From Bacillus sp. BGMRC 2118 (lineage in GTDB: Bacteria > Bacillota > Bacilli > Bacillales > SA4): a stretch of DNA of 64,000 bases. The stretch lies in NCBI GenBank assembly GCA_008364785.1, contig VTTJ01000001.1, positions 124,001-188,000 of the forward strand, given 5' to 3'. Of the stretch, positions 25,557-32,691 are shown piece after piece (within the stretch, counting starts at the first letter, position 1; each line of letters begins with the position of its first letter). A program made the position numbers and the translations under genes. The notes below the pieces were generated by a model that saw only the letters and a list, made by a program, of their open reading frames with translations, was not told the DNA's origin and made no database searches.

Positions 25557-26807
25557 ATGGTTTCTATACATCCGTTTCAAGCATATCGACCAACACGTGA
25601 ATTGGTAAAACAAACTGCTTCTTTACCTTATGATGTCGTTTCCCGCGAAGAAGCAAAGACGATAGTTCAACATAATCCTTACTCATTTTTGCGTATTGAT
25701 AAGGCAGAGATAGAATTGGATGATTCGTTATCACCTTATGATGATCGCGTTTATGAAAAGGCGAAAGAAAATATTGAAACGATGATTCGTAATGGTACGC
25801 TTATTCAAGATGAGAAGAAGTGTTTCTATATTTATCAATTACACCGGTTACACCATACACAAACGGGACTCGTTTGCTGTAGCACAGTACAAGATTATAA
25901 TGAAAATATGATTAAGAAGCATGAATTGACGCGTTTTGAGAAAGAGCAGGATCGAACTCGTCATATCAATGTGACGAATGCTCAAGTTGGTCCCATTTTT
26001 ATGACATACCAGGATACAATGGGTGTTCATACAATTTTGCAAAAATGGATGTCCAGCCATGAAGCAATTTATTCGTTTATTGCTCATGATGAAGTTATAC
26101 ACCGAGTATGGAAAATTGATGACCCGGATACAATTTCATTATTACAGAAAAAATGTGGTGACATAACATCGGTTTACATTGCGGATGGTCACCACCGTAC
26201 CGAAGCTGCTGTAAAAGTAGCAGAAGAGAGAAAAAACCAAAACCCTAATCATACCGGTAAAGAGCCATACAATTATTTCTTATCTGTATTATTTCCACAT
26301 AACCAAGTAGAGATTCTCGATTACAACCGAATTGTTATGACATTAAATGGGCTCTCGGTAAATCGTTTTATCACACTGTTAGCAGAGAGATTTCAAATTA
26401 GAGAAGTGGGCTTTCGCTCATATCGGCCAACTGAAAAGCATTCCTTTGGGATGTATATCGAGAGAAAATGGTATAAATTAACGGTGAAGGAAAAGGATCT
26501 AAACGCTAAAGATCCGGTAAAATTGTTAGATGCAGCGATCTTACAAGAAAAACTTTTGCAAGACATACTTGGAATAGAAGACATACGCACAGATCATCGA
26601 ATTGAATTTATAGGTGGAATCCGAGGTCTTAGTGCGTTGGAGCATGCTGTTAATTCAGGAAGAGCAAAAGTCGCTTTCTCATTGTTCCCAACTTCAATTG
26701 AGGATCTTATGACTGTATCGGATAGAGGAGTAATCATGCCTCCTAAATCCACATGGTTTGAACCAAAGCTTCGTACCGGCATATTTGTTCATATGCTTAC
26801 ACAATAA
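25557..26807 (+). CDS. DUF1015 family protein in the serine operon
   Basis: A 416-aa protein of the DUF1015 family. The N-terminus (IHPFQAYRPT, SLPYDVVS) and the central VYIADGHHRTEAAVKVAEE are family hallmarks. The ADGHHR segment resembles the nucleotide-binding GxHR box of ParB/sulfiredoxin-fold enzymes, some of which are free serine kinases. It is the third gene of serC-serA, 12 bases after serA and behind AGGAGG. The pathway lacks a phosphoserine phosphatase here, so a role in phosphoserine/serine interconversion is plausible, but it is inference. A bulged palindrome (26814-26837) follows the gene. Confidence 0.85.
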   Translation: MVSIHPFQAYRPTRELVKQTASLPYDVVSREEAKTIVQHNPYSFLRIDKAEIELDDSLSPYDDRVYEKAKENIETMIRNGTLIQDEKKCFYIYQLHRLHHTQTGLVCCSTVQDYNENMIKKHELTRFEKEQDRTRHINVTNAQVGPIFMTYQDTMGVHTILQKWMSSHEAIYSFIAHDEVIHRVWKIDDPDTISLLQKKCGDITSVYIADGHHRTEAAVKVAEERKNQNPNHTGKEPYNYFLSVLFPHNQVEILDYNRIVMTLNGLSVNRFITLLAERFQIREVGFRSYRPTEKHSFGMYIERKWYKLTVKEKDLNAKDPVKLLDAAILQEKLLQDILGIEDIRTDHRIEFIGGIRGLSALEHAVNSGRAKVAFSLFPTSIEDLMTVSDRGVIMPPKSTWFEPKLRTGIFVHMLTQ

Positions 26808-26813
26808 ATAAAT

Positions 26814-26837
26814 TAACCATAATCAGATTATGTTAAC
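26814..26837. repeat. Bulged palindrome downstream of the serine operon
   Basis: TTAACCATAAT and ATTATGTTAA pair around CAG with one bulged C. There is no T-tract, so termination is doubtful. It may instead be an operator for the following DUF1540 gene. Confidence 0.4.
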
Positions 26838-26919
26838 AAATCCTATTTATTCCACAAGTAAAATCCCAATTATAGTAGAAAATAAGGGCTCAAGGGATAA
26901 TGAATAGGAGGGGTTACCA

Positions 26920-27129
26920 TTGCCTAAAGTAGAAGTCTCTTGCTCGATTTCAAACTGTTCATTTTATGGTCACGGTAATGTATGTACTGCCGAAAAAATT
27001 ATGGTAGAACATGACAACCATGCACGATATGATACCGAATTTTCATCTGAATTAGATGAAAAAAATCATACTGACCAAGTGGAAACTTCGAAGGAAACAT
27101 GTTGTAAAACGTTTAAACCTGTAAAGTAA
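26920..27129 (+). CDS. DUF1540 cysteine-rich small protein (69 aa)
   Basis: A short protein with the DUF1540 pattern VSCSISNCSFYGHGNVCTAEKI: Cys8, Cys13 and Cys22, with further Cys61 and Cys62 near the end (KETCCKTF). The set of cysteines suggests metal binding. The family is common in spore formers and clostridia and has no known function. The start is TTG at 26920 behind AGGAGGGG, an excellent ribosome binding site. A strong terminator follows, and it faces fumC. Confidence 0.85.
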   Translation: MPKVEVSCSISNCSFYGHGNVCTAEKIMVEHDNHARYDTEFSSELDEKNHTDQVETSKETCCKTFKPVK

Positions 27130-27137
27130 ACCAAAAT

Positions 27138-27177
27138 AAAACGACAAGTAGATATTCTCTATTTGTCGTTTTTTTTT
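27138..27177 (+). terminator. Intrinsic terminator
   Basis: AAAACGACAA and TTGTCGTTTT pair, with additional pairs inside (GTAGA/TCTAT), and a run of Ts follows on the plus strand. It ends the DUF1540 transcript. Confidence 0.85.
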
Positions 27178-27233
27178 GCTGTTTAATAGATAAGTGCTGG
27201 ACATATCTTAACAACAACAATGTATACTAAGCT

Positions 27234-28619
27234 TTATTTCGGGCGAATCATTTCCTCAGGTTTCACATATTGATCAAATTGTTTTTCCGATAATAATCCT
27301 AGCGATGTGGCCGACTCTTTTAATGTAAGTTGATGCTTGTGGGCATACTTAGCAATTGCTGCAGCATTTTCATATCCGATATGTGGATTCAATGCTGTAA
27401 CAAGCATAAGGGAATCCTCTACATATCGTCGAATCATCTCTAAATTAGCTTCAATTCCTACTGCGCAGTTATCATTAAAGGACATAACGGAGTCGGAGAG
27501 TAACCTTACTGATTGAAGAAAGTTATAGATGATAACAGGCTTAAACACATTCAATTCAAAGTTTCCTTGACTTGCCGCAAACCCAATTGTCGCATCGTTC
27601 CCCATTACTTGAGCAGCAACCATTGTCACCGCTTCACTTTGAGTTGGATTTACTTTACCAGGCATGATCGAACTTCCCGGCTCATTTTCTGGTATAAATA
27701 GTTCCCCAATTCCACACCTAGGGCCGCTCGCCAACCAACGAACATCATTTGCTATTTTCATCAAATCAGCAGCAAGCGCTTTTAAGGCACCATGAGCATA
27801 TACCATTTCATCATGACTCGTTAACGCATGAAACTTGTTTGCTGAAGAATGGTAGGGCTGATTTGTATATTCAGCAATTTCTGCTGCAACTAGTTCCCCA
27901 AACTTTGGGTGTGCATTGATGCCGGTTCCTACAGCTGTTCCACCAATAGCAAGTGCCAACATTTTTTCCGTGGATTGTAGAATCATTTCTTTGGATCGTT
28001 CTATCATATGCACCCATCCACTAATCTCTTGTCCTAAAGTAAGTGGAGTCGCATCTTGGAGATGTGTTCGGCCAATTTTCACAACATCTTCGAATTCCTT
28101 CTCTTTCTCCTTAAGAGTCGTATGTAGAATATTGATAGCAGGAAGGAGGGAGGAATGAACTTCCATTACTCCAGCAATATGCATAGCAGTAGGGAAGGTG
28201 TCATTGGAACTTTGACTCATATTCACATCATCATTTGGATGTATCTTTTCACTTTCACCATTTTTGTATAGCCACTTATTCCCCCAATGTGCAATAACTT
28301 CATTCACATTCATATTACTTTGCGTACCACTGCCAGTTTGCCAGACAACTAATGGAAAGTTGTCATCTAATGTACCTTTTACTATTTCATCACAAGCGAG
28401 TACGATTGCTTTTGATTTAACTGTGTTTAATTTTTCCAGCTTCTCATTCACAATGGCGGCACTTCTTTTTAATATGGCAAATGCGCGAATTACTTCATTC
28501 GGCATTTTCTCAATACCAATGTTAAAGTTCTCCTTACTTCGCTGCGTTTGAGCACCCCAGAGCTTCTCAAGAGGAACCTTAATCTCACCCATAGTATCTT
28601 TCTCTATACGATACTTCAT
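27234..28619 (-). CDS. fumC: Class II fumarate hydratase
   Basis: A 461-aa cytosolic enzyme of the fumarase/aspartase superfamily that interconverts fumarate and malate in the TCA cycle. The substrate motifs are all present: [41 protein letters not shown] and the signature [15 protein letters not shown] with the catalytic serine loop. Length equals B. subtilis CitG and E. coli FumC. ATG 28619 is preceded by GAGGTGAT, which decides the start over in-frame codons upstream. The Bacillus gene is also called citG. It is a single gene, convergent with DUF1540. Confidence 0.97.
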   Translation of the reverse strand: MKYRIEKDTMGEIKVPLEKLWGAQTQRSKENFNIGIEKMPNEVIRAFAILKRSAAIVNEKLEKLNTVKSKAIVLACDEIVKGTLDDNFPLVVWQTGSGTQSNMNVNEVIAHWGNKWLYKNGESEKIHPNDDVNMSQSSNDTFPTAMHIAGVMEVHSSLLPAINILHTTLKEKEKEFEDVVKIGRTHLQDATPLTLGQEISGWVHMIERSKEMILQSTEKMLALAIGGTAVGTGINAHPKFGELVAAEIAEYTNQPYHSSANKFHALTSHDEMVYAHGALKALAADLMKIANDVRWLASGPRCGIGELFIPENEPGSSIMPGKVNPTQSEAVTMVAAQVMGNDATIGFAASQGNFELNVFKPVIIYNFLQSVRLLSDSVMSFNDNCAVGIEANLEMIRRYVEDSLMLVTALNPHIGYENAAAIAKYAHKHQLTLKESATSLGLLSEKQFDQYVKPEEMIRPK

Positions 28620-28785
28620 ATTAATCACCTCACTTAAAGTGTATTCCCTTATATACATAAGCATAATCTCAGAGTGAGCAAGAAATTTTACGTAAGCTTG
28701 CAAAATTTATATAATAAATAAGATTTCAAACAATGGTTTGTTGTCCATACTAGTGTAGATACATAAATAGAAAAGAGGATTTAAA

Positions 28786-29091
28786 ATGAAAGTGAAAATT
28801 AACCGTAATGCTGCAAAATTCTTAAAAAGCGAGTTAGAAAAGGAACATGCAGAAGGGAAGATGTTCCGCGTATTTGTAACTGAAATGCATGGGAATCACG
28901 CTCATTATGACTTGATGCTAGATACACAAAACGAACACGATATAATCGTAAAAACTGATAAAGAAATTGATATCCTGTTAGACAGCAGAGAAGAATTCCT
29001 AGACGGAGTCTGGATTCAGTACTTCCACTTCCCACAAGAAGAACTAATCATCACAAATCCATCAAAAGGATATCCAACACATAACCACTAA
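28786..29091 (+). CDS. HesB/IscA-like fold protein without cysteines (101 aa)
   Basis: The sequence (INRNAAKFLKSELEKE, FRVFVTE, HYDLMLD, ILLDSREEFLDGVWIQYF) follows the short beta-rich pattern of the HesB-like YneR/YqkB group of Bacillus. No cysteine is present, so it cannot ligate an iron-sulfur cluster as true IscA proteins do. The tail is His-containing (PTHNH). AGAGGATT precedes the ATG. Family assignment is moderate; function is unknown. Confidence 0.55.
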   Translation: MKVKINRNAAKFLKSELEKEHAEGKMFRVFVTEMHGNHAHYDLMLDTQNEHDIIVKTDKEIDILLDSREEFLDGVWIQYFHFPQEELIITNPSKGYPTHNH

Positions 29092-29104
29092 ACTAACACT
29101 TTAA

Positions 29105-29145
29105 TGCTATAAAGGGAGTGGGGGACAGCCCCACTCCTTTATAGC
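29105..29145. repeat. Second GGGGGACAG-type palindrome
   Basis: TGCTATAAAGGGAGTGGGG and CCCCACTCCTTTATAGCA pair around GACAG with one unpaired G. The core GTGGGGGACAG is shared with the palindrome at 8437-8483, while the outer arms differ. It abuts the truncated left end of MITE copy 2. Confidence 0.75.
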
Positions 29146-29147
29146 AG

Positions 29148-29312
29148 ATTTGCTTTGTGTAAAAATCCAAAAACCGGATTTTTACCTTAGTATCAATTAA
29201 CTACTTTACATAAAGAATGTTACTTTTTTCTAATTCAACCTCAAAATGCTCCTAAACTGGTTTTACACCAGAATAATTGTACTAATAGCAACAAAGCTTT
29301 TAAAAAAAAGCC
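29148..29312 (+). mobile_element. MITE copy 2, left end truncated
   Basis: From TTTGCTTTG the sequence follows the family: a perfect hairpin GTAAAAATCC...GGATTTTTAC, TTAGTAT, ACATAAAGA, ACTGGTTTTACACCAGAATAATTG and the right end ending AAAAAGCC. The first about 20 bases, including GGCTGTTTTCG, are missing and replaced by the palindrome at 29105-29145. No target duplication can be recognised. Confidence 0.8.
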
Positions 29313-29318
29313 TAATTA

Positions 29319-29352
29319 AAAGAGACCCCAACACGTGATGTGGGGTCTCTTT
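29319..29352 (-). terminator. Terminator of the SASP gene
   Basis: AAGAGACCCCA and TGGGGTCTCTT pair; on the minus strand a T-rich stretch follows. It ends the spore-protein transcript, and its left side abuts MITE copy 2. Confidence 0.85.
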
Positions 29353-29364
29353 CTTGGTCAACGA

Positions 29365-29559
29365 TTATAGACCTTGCTGACCGCGTAATTGTTGTTCAGC
29401 CATGGCAACAAGACGTTTTGTCATTTCGCCACCGACTGAGCCGTTAGCTCGTGCGGTCGTATCAGCACCTAGCTGAACTCCAAACTCTGAAGCAATTTCT
29501 TGCTTCATTTGATCCAGAACATTTGCTGCACCAGGAACTAAAAGTTTGTTTCTTGCCAC
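29365..29559 (-). CDS. Alpha/beta-type small acid-soluble spore protein (SASP)
   Basis: A 64-aa DNA-binding spore protein that coats and protects spore DNA and is degraded at germination. The sequence shows both conserved family segments: [16 protein letters not shown], including the EIASEF site cut by the germination protease GPR, and [22 protein letters not shown]. Expression in the forespore from a sigma-G promoter is expected from the family; I could not assign boxes confidently upstream. The leader holds a GAGCAAG/CTTGCTC hairpin (29585-29604). It proves the organism forms endospores. Confidence 0.97.
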   Translation of the reverse strand: MARNKLLVPGAANVLDQMKQEIASEFGVQLGADTTARANGSVGGEMTKRLVAMAEQQLRGQQGL

Positions 29560-29730
29560 GATACATCACTCCCGAGCGAGTTTTGAGCAAGGGAAGCTTG
29601 CTCCCTCTTAACATAACCTTTCATCTAATAATTATGCAAACATACCTATATATTTTCGACAAAATTTGCATATTTTCCCTTTGATGTTACACGCTAAGAA
29701 TAACAAATCGGAGTGTTAGGAGATGAACGA

Positions 29731-30219
29731 GTGGAGGAAATTATTACTTTTTTTATTATTGTCATACTTTCATTCTTATCCGTAGCGTCACTCACTCATA
29801 TAAAAAGATGGTTTACTAAAATTGAAATTCTCCTTCTATTTCTGTTCACATCTTACTTTTGCCAAAATATGTTTTACACCATAACCTCACCATATGACAG
29901 GTTACGAGTTGTAGAGGAACATCTACCATTTTGGAGCGTCCGATTACAATATGGTGTCGTCTTTGCCATTACGCTACTATGGGTCATTGCTATATATCGT
30001 TCAAAATCACCTCTCATGATAAAGCTAATTGCAACGTTTTCTTGGATTGTATTTGGAATCTTAGTAGAAAAATCATTTCTGATTCTCGGTGTCTTAAGTA
30101 CACACTCTAAAAGCTGGTATCCATCGCTCGATATGTTTTTTGAAATGCTTGTCATATTATTAACATTTTGGTTTTCTAACTTTCTACGTACAATCTTACG
30201 AAAAGAGTCAATAATATGA
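29731..30219 (+). CDS. CBO0543-like membrane protein (first of pair)
   Basis: A 162-aa protein with five hydrophobic segments. It resembles the CBO0543 family by layout and by a late SKSWYPSLDMF segment, which matches KSWKSWYSLF in the next gene and DKWSTWYTVG at 53265. AGGAGA lies 8 bases before GTG 29731, so I prefer it to GTG 29713. Its stop overlaps the next ATG by 4 bases, so the two are translated together, possibly as a complex. Function unknown. Confidence 0.6.
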   Translation: MEEIITFFIIVILSFLSVASLTHIKRWFTKIEILLLFLFTSYFCQNMFYTITSPYDRLRVVEEHLPFWSVRLQYGVVFAITLLWVIAIYRSKSPLMIKLIATFSWIVFGILVEKSFLILGVLSTHSKSWYPSLDMFFEMLVILLTFWFSNFLRTILRKESII

Positions 30220-30764
30220 CCAAGTTTTATGAATTGACATATGGGCTACTCGAACCATTATTACCTAAAAAATTTGATGAAAATGAATGGTTTACTATTG
30301 CCATTACTATTCTAGTTTTATCAATAAGTGTTTACTTACAAAAAAAACAACCAATCCTACTCCAAACAGAGTTAATCGGTGTCCTACTTATAAATTTATT
30401 GTATACAACAGTTGGTGACTATTTTTTGGCTATTCCTCCGTATGACTTTTACGACACCGTTGATCACAATAGTGGTGAATTCATGGATATACTATTGCAA
30501 AACATCGTCTATCCTTTTTCCTTACTCATCATGATGTATTTTTATGTAAAATATAAACCGAACAAGCTATTTTACACACTGTTATGTGCGGTGATTTTGT
30601 TTGTGTTAGAATGGATTTCTATCAAATATTTTCATTTATTCACCTTAAAGTCATGGAAATCATGGTACTCCTTATTCTTTTACACACCAGTTGTATGGAT
30701 CAATATTATCTTTTACGAGAAGTTACACCAGTATATTATAATGAAAATAAATCAAAAGGGATGA
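30216..30764 (+). CDS. CBO0543-like membrane protein (second of pair)
   Basis: A 182-aa membrane protein with about five helices and a conserved end region LEWISIKYFHLFTLKSW, then KSWYSLFFYTPVVW. This Glu/Lys plus W-x-x-W-Y pattern is shared with three other proteins in the window. The 4-base overlap with the preceding gene indicates an operon, and the terminator at 30867-30899 ends it. The role of the family is unknown; it is widespread in spore formers. Confidence 0.65.
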   Translation: MTKFYELTYGLLEPLLPKKFDENEWFTIAITILVLSISVYLQKKQPILLQTELIGVLLINLLYTTVGDYFLAIPPYDFYDTVDHNSGEFMDILLQNIVYPFSLLIMMYFYVKYKPNKLFYTLLCAVILFVLEWISIKYFHLFTLKSWKSWYSLFFYTPVVWINIIFYEKLHQYIIMKINQKG

Positions 30765-30866
30765 CTCTTGAAATAACAGGTTCCAATTCACTTTGCAGAA
30801 AAGTAAATTAGAATACGATTTTAGCGGAAGTCACAAAAAATATGCGAAAACAGACTAAATTTTATT

Positions 30867-30899
30867 ACGTTGTTGAATTCAAAATCAACAGCGTTTTCT
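30867..30899 (+). terminator. Intrinsic terminator of the CBO0543-like pair
   Basis: ACGTTGTTGA and TCAACAGCGT pair with one G-T pair and are followed by TTTTCTT. It lies 100 bases after the second gene. Confidence 0.7.
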
Positions 30900-30933
30900 T
30901 ATGCAATTACTCATACTAATGATTTTGTGTTTT

Positions 30934-31047
30934 TTAAGGAACAATTCGTGCTATAAGTTCATTGTTTGCACCTCTCGGGAACCCTGTACCTTTAATATAA
31001 GTCATTTTTTGTTTAGAGAACCATTGAACATTTTCAGGCAATTGCAT
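30934..31047 (-). pseudogene. Possible gene remnant (37 codons)
   Basis: On the minus strand a short frame reads MQLPENVQWFSKQKMTYIKG and TGFPRGANNELIARIVP to a stop. The composition is protein-like and not repetitive, but no ribosome binding site precedes the ATG, and the operator of the czrA gene lies right upstream. It is likely the tail of a gene whose front was lost. No family was recognised. Otherwise this 340-base gap holds only a terminator and the czrA operator. Confidence 0.3.
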
Positions 31048-31053
31048 ATACTA

Positions 31054-31075
31054 TATATGAGCATATGCACATATA
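31054..31075. promoter_or_regulatory. ArsR/CzrA-type operator
   Basis: TATATGAGCAT and ATGCACATATA form a 22-bp palindrome with 10 of 11 pairs matching. The sequence matches the AT-rich, TGA(N)2-based operators of the SmtB/ArsR/CzrA family, and it lies 28 bases before the regulator gene. CzrA should bind here without zinc and leave when zinc is bound. Confidence 0.8.
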
Positions 31076-31102
31076 GTTAAACGAAAGGATGTACAATAAA
31101 CG

Positions 31103-31411
31103 ATGGAACGAAACAGTCATTCTTTTTTACCTCAACACACAGTGGAAGAGGCGTCAAAAATTTTTAAGGTATTAGCTGATCCAACCCGGATTAAATTATT
31201 ATATTTATTATCACAGGAAGAGTGCTCGGTCGGTCATATTGCAGAAGTACTAGAGTTGTCGCAGTCTGCTGTATCACACCAGTTAAGCACACTTAGAACC
31301 TTAAGGCTAGTGAAGTATAGAAGGGAAGGGAACACATTTTTATATACATATGATGATGACCACGTCATCTCAATTCTCAATCAAGTCATTCATCATATTG
31401 AACATGAATAA
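31103..31411 (+). CDS. czrA: ArsR-family zinc-sensing repressor
   Basis: A 102-aa winged-helix repressor. The recognition helix is in LELSQSAVSHQLSTLRTL. The C-terminal alpha-5 metal site is complete: Asp85 and His87 on one chain with His98 and His101 on the other, in the DxH-x10-Hx2H pattern of CzrA, which senses Zn(II) and Co(II). No alpha-3 cysteine site is present, which excludes ArsR- or CadC-type sensing. It lies 12 bases before czcD, and its operator is directly upstream, so the two form an autoregulated zinc-efflux operon. Confidence 0.92.
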   Translation: MERNSHSFLPQHTVEEASKIFKVLADPTRIKLLYLLSQEECSVGHIAEVLELSQSAVSHQLSTLRTLRLVKYRREGNTFLYTYDDDHVISILNQVIHHIEHE

Positions 31412-31423
31412 GGGGGAATACCG

Positions 31424-32362
31424 ATGGGACATCATCACCATCATGGGCATGGGCATGACCATCACGGACACCATCATCATTTCGAAGAAACAAGAGAAGG
31501 CAATAAAAAAGGGCTGTTTATAGCCTTCTTCATCACAACTGGGATTATGTTACTTGAGTTTTTCGGAGGACTTATTACCAATAGCTTAGCTTTACTTTCG
31601 GATAGTGGACATATGTTAAGCGATGCCAGCTCTCTACTACTAAGTTTAGTGGCCATCTGGTTTTCCGCAAGACCCGCTACTTCCAATAAAACATACGGAT
31701 TTTATCGGTTTGAAATATTGGCTGCACTTTTTAACGGGATTACACTTTTCATCATTGCAGGATTTATCGTTTGGGAAGCTTTTGGTCGATTCTTTTCACC
31801 ACCAACTGTAGCAAGTGGAACTATGATACTGATTGCCTCTATCGGATTAGGAGCCAACCTATTAAGTGCCTGGGCATTGATGAGAAAAGGAGACGTAAAA
31901 AATAACGTCAACCTAAGAAGTGCTTATTTGCACATTCTTGGTGATGCATTAGGCTCAGTCGGGGCAATTATTGCAGGCATTATCATGCTAGTAGCGGATT
32001 GGTATTTAGCCGATCCTATCATATCAGTCATCGTTGCTTTACTCATTTTAAAGAGCGCATGGGGAGTGATTCGCCATTCTATTCATATATTAATGGAAGG
32101 GACACCTCAAACTATTGAAATAGAAAAAGTCAAATCAACATTACTGCAAATTGAAGGTATACTTGATGTTCATGACCTTCATATTTGGAGTATTACTTCC
32201 GGATTAGATACACTCACTTGTCACGTATTAATTAATGACTCTAAGAACTCACAAGAGATATTGCAGCAAGCAATAGATCTTATTCGAGAGAAGTTTCATA
32301 TAGACCACACGACTATCCAAATTGAAACATCAGCTATTCATCATCATGAATTGAAAGTATAA
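31424..32362 (+). CDS. czcD: Cation diffusion facilitator, zinc/cadmium efflux
   Basis: A 312-aa CDF antiporter. The N-terminus is His-rich (MGHHHHHGHGHDHHGHHHH). Six helices follow; the metal sites appear as LLSDSGHMLSDASS in helix 2 and LHILGDALGSVG in helix 5, the HxxxD pairs typical of Zn transport. A cytosolic C-terminal domain with DVHDLHIWSITSG and a His-rich end binds metal. It pumps Zn2+, Cd2+ or Co2+ out of the cell in exchange for protons or K+. It is the downstream gene of the czrA operon. Confidence 0.95.
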   Translation: MGHHHHHGHGHDHHGHHHHFEETREGNKKGLFIAFFITTGIMLLEFFGGLITNSLALLSDSGHMLSDASSLLLSLVAIWFSARPATSNKTYGFYRFEILAALFNGITLFIIAGFIVWEAFGRFFSPPTVASGTMILIASIGLGANLLSAWALMRKGDVKNNVNLRSAYLHILGDALGSVGAIIAGIIMLVADWYLADPIISVIVALLILKSAWGVIRHSIHILMEGTPQTIEIEKVKSTLLQIEGILDVHDLHIWSITSGLDTLTCHVLINDSKNSQEILQQAIDLIREKFHIDHTTIQIETSAIHHHELKV

Positions 32363-32384
32363 GACTCCATATTGGGGTCTTTTA
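32360..32384 (+). terminator. Terminator of the czrA-czcD operon
   Basis: AAGACTCC and GGGGTCTT pair and are followed by TTTAT. The T-tract overlaps the target duplication of MITE copy 3. Confidence 0.7.
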
Positions 32385-32387
32385 TAT

Positions 32388-32573
32388 TGGCTGTTTTTGT
32401 ATCGATTGTTGCTTTCTCGAAAAAATCCCAAAATTAATATTTTTACCTTAGTATTTAGATACTTCTATACATAAAGAGAGTTGCTCTTTACATATCTAGC
32501 CTCAATTTGCTTTTAAATTTGGTTGTATACCAGAATAATTCTACAAAAAGTAACAAATCTCTAGAAAATAGCC
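32388..32573 (+). mobile_element. MITE copy 3 (186 bp)
   Basis: The ends are GGCTGTTTTTGTATCGATTG and CTAGAAAATAGCC. The 8-bp flanks TTTATATT (32380-32387) and TTCATATT (32574-32581) match at seven positions. The element keeps the AAAAAATCC/ATATTTTTAC hairpin and TAGTATTTAGATACTTC. It lies in the T-tract of the czcD terminator. The rest of the 32363-32691 gap is empty. Confidence 0.9.
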
Positions 32574-32691
32574 TTCATATTTCTATCATTTCAAATACAC
32601 AAATTGTTTCCATCTTCTAAAAGACGAAGCAATTCTATGAATAATTTGGTATACTTTTAAAGGAATTAAAGTAGATAAATAGGTGATATTT

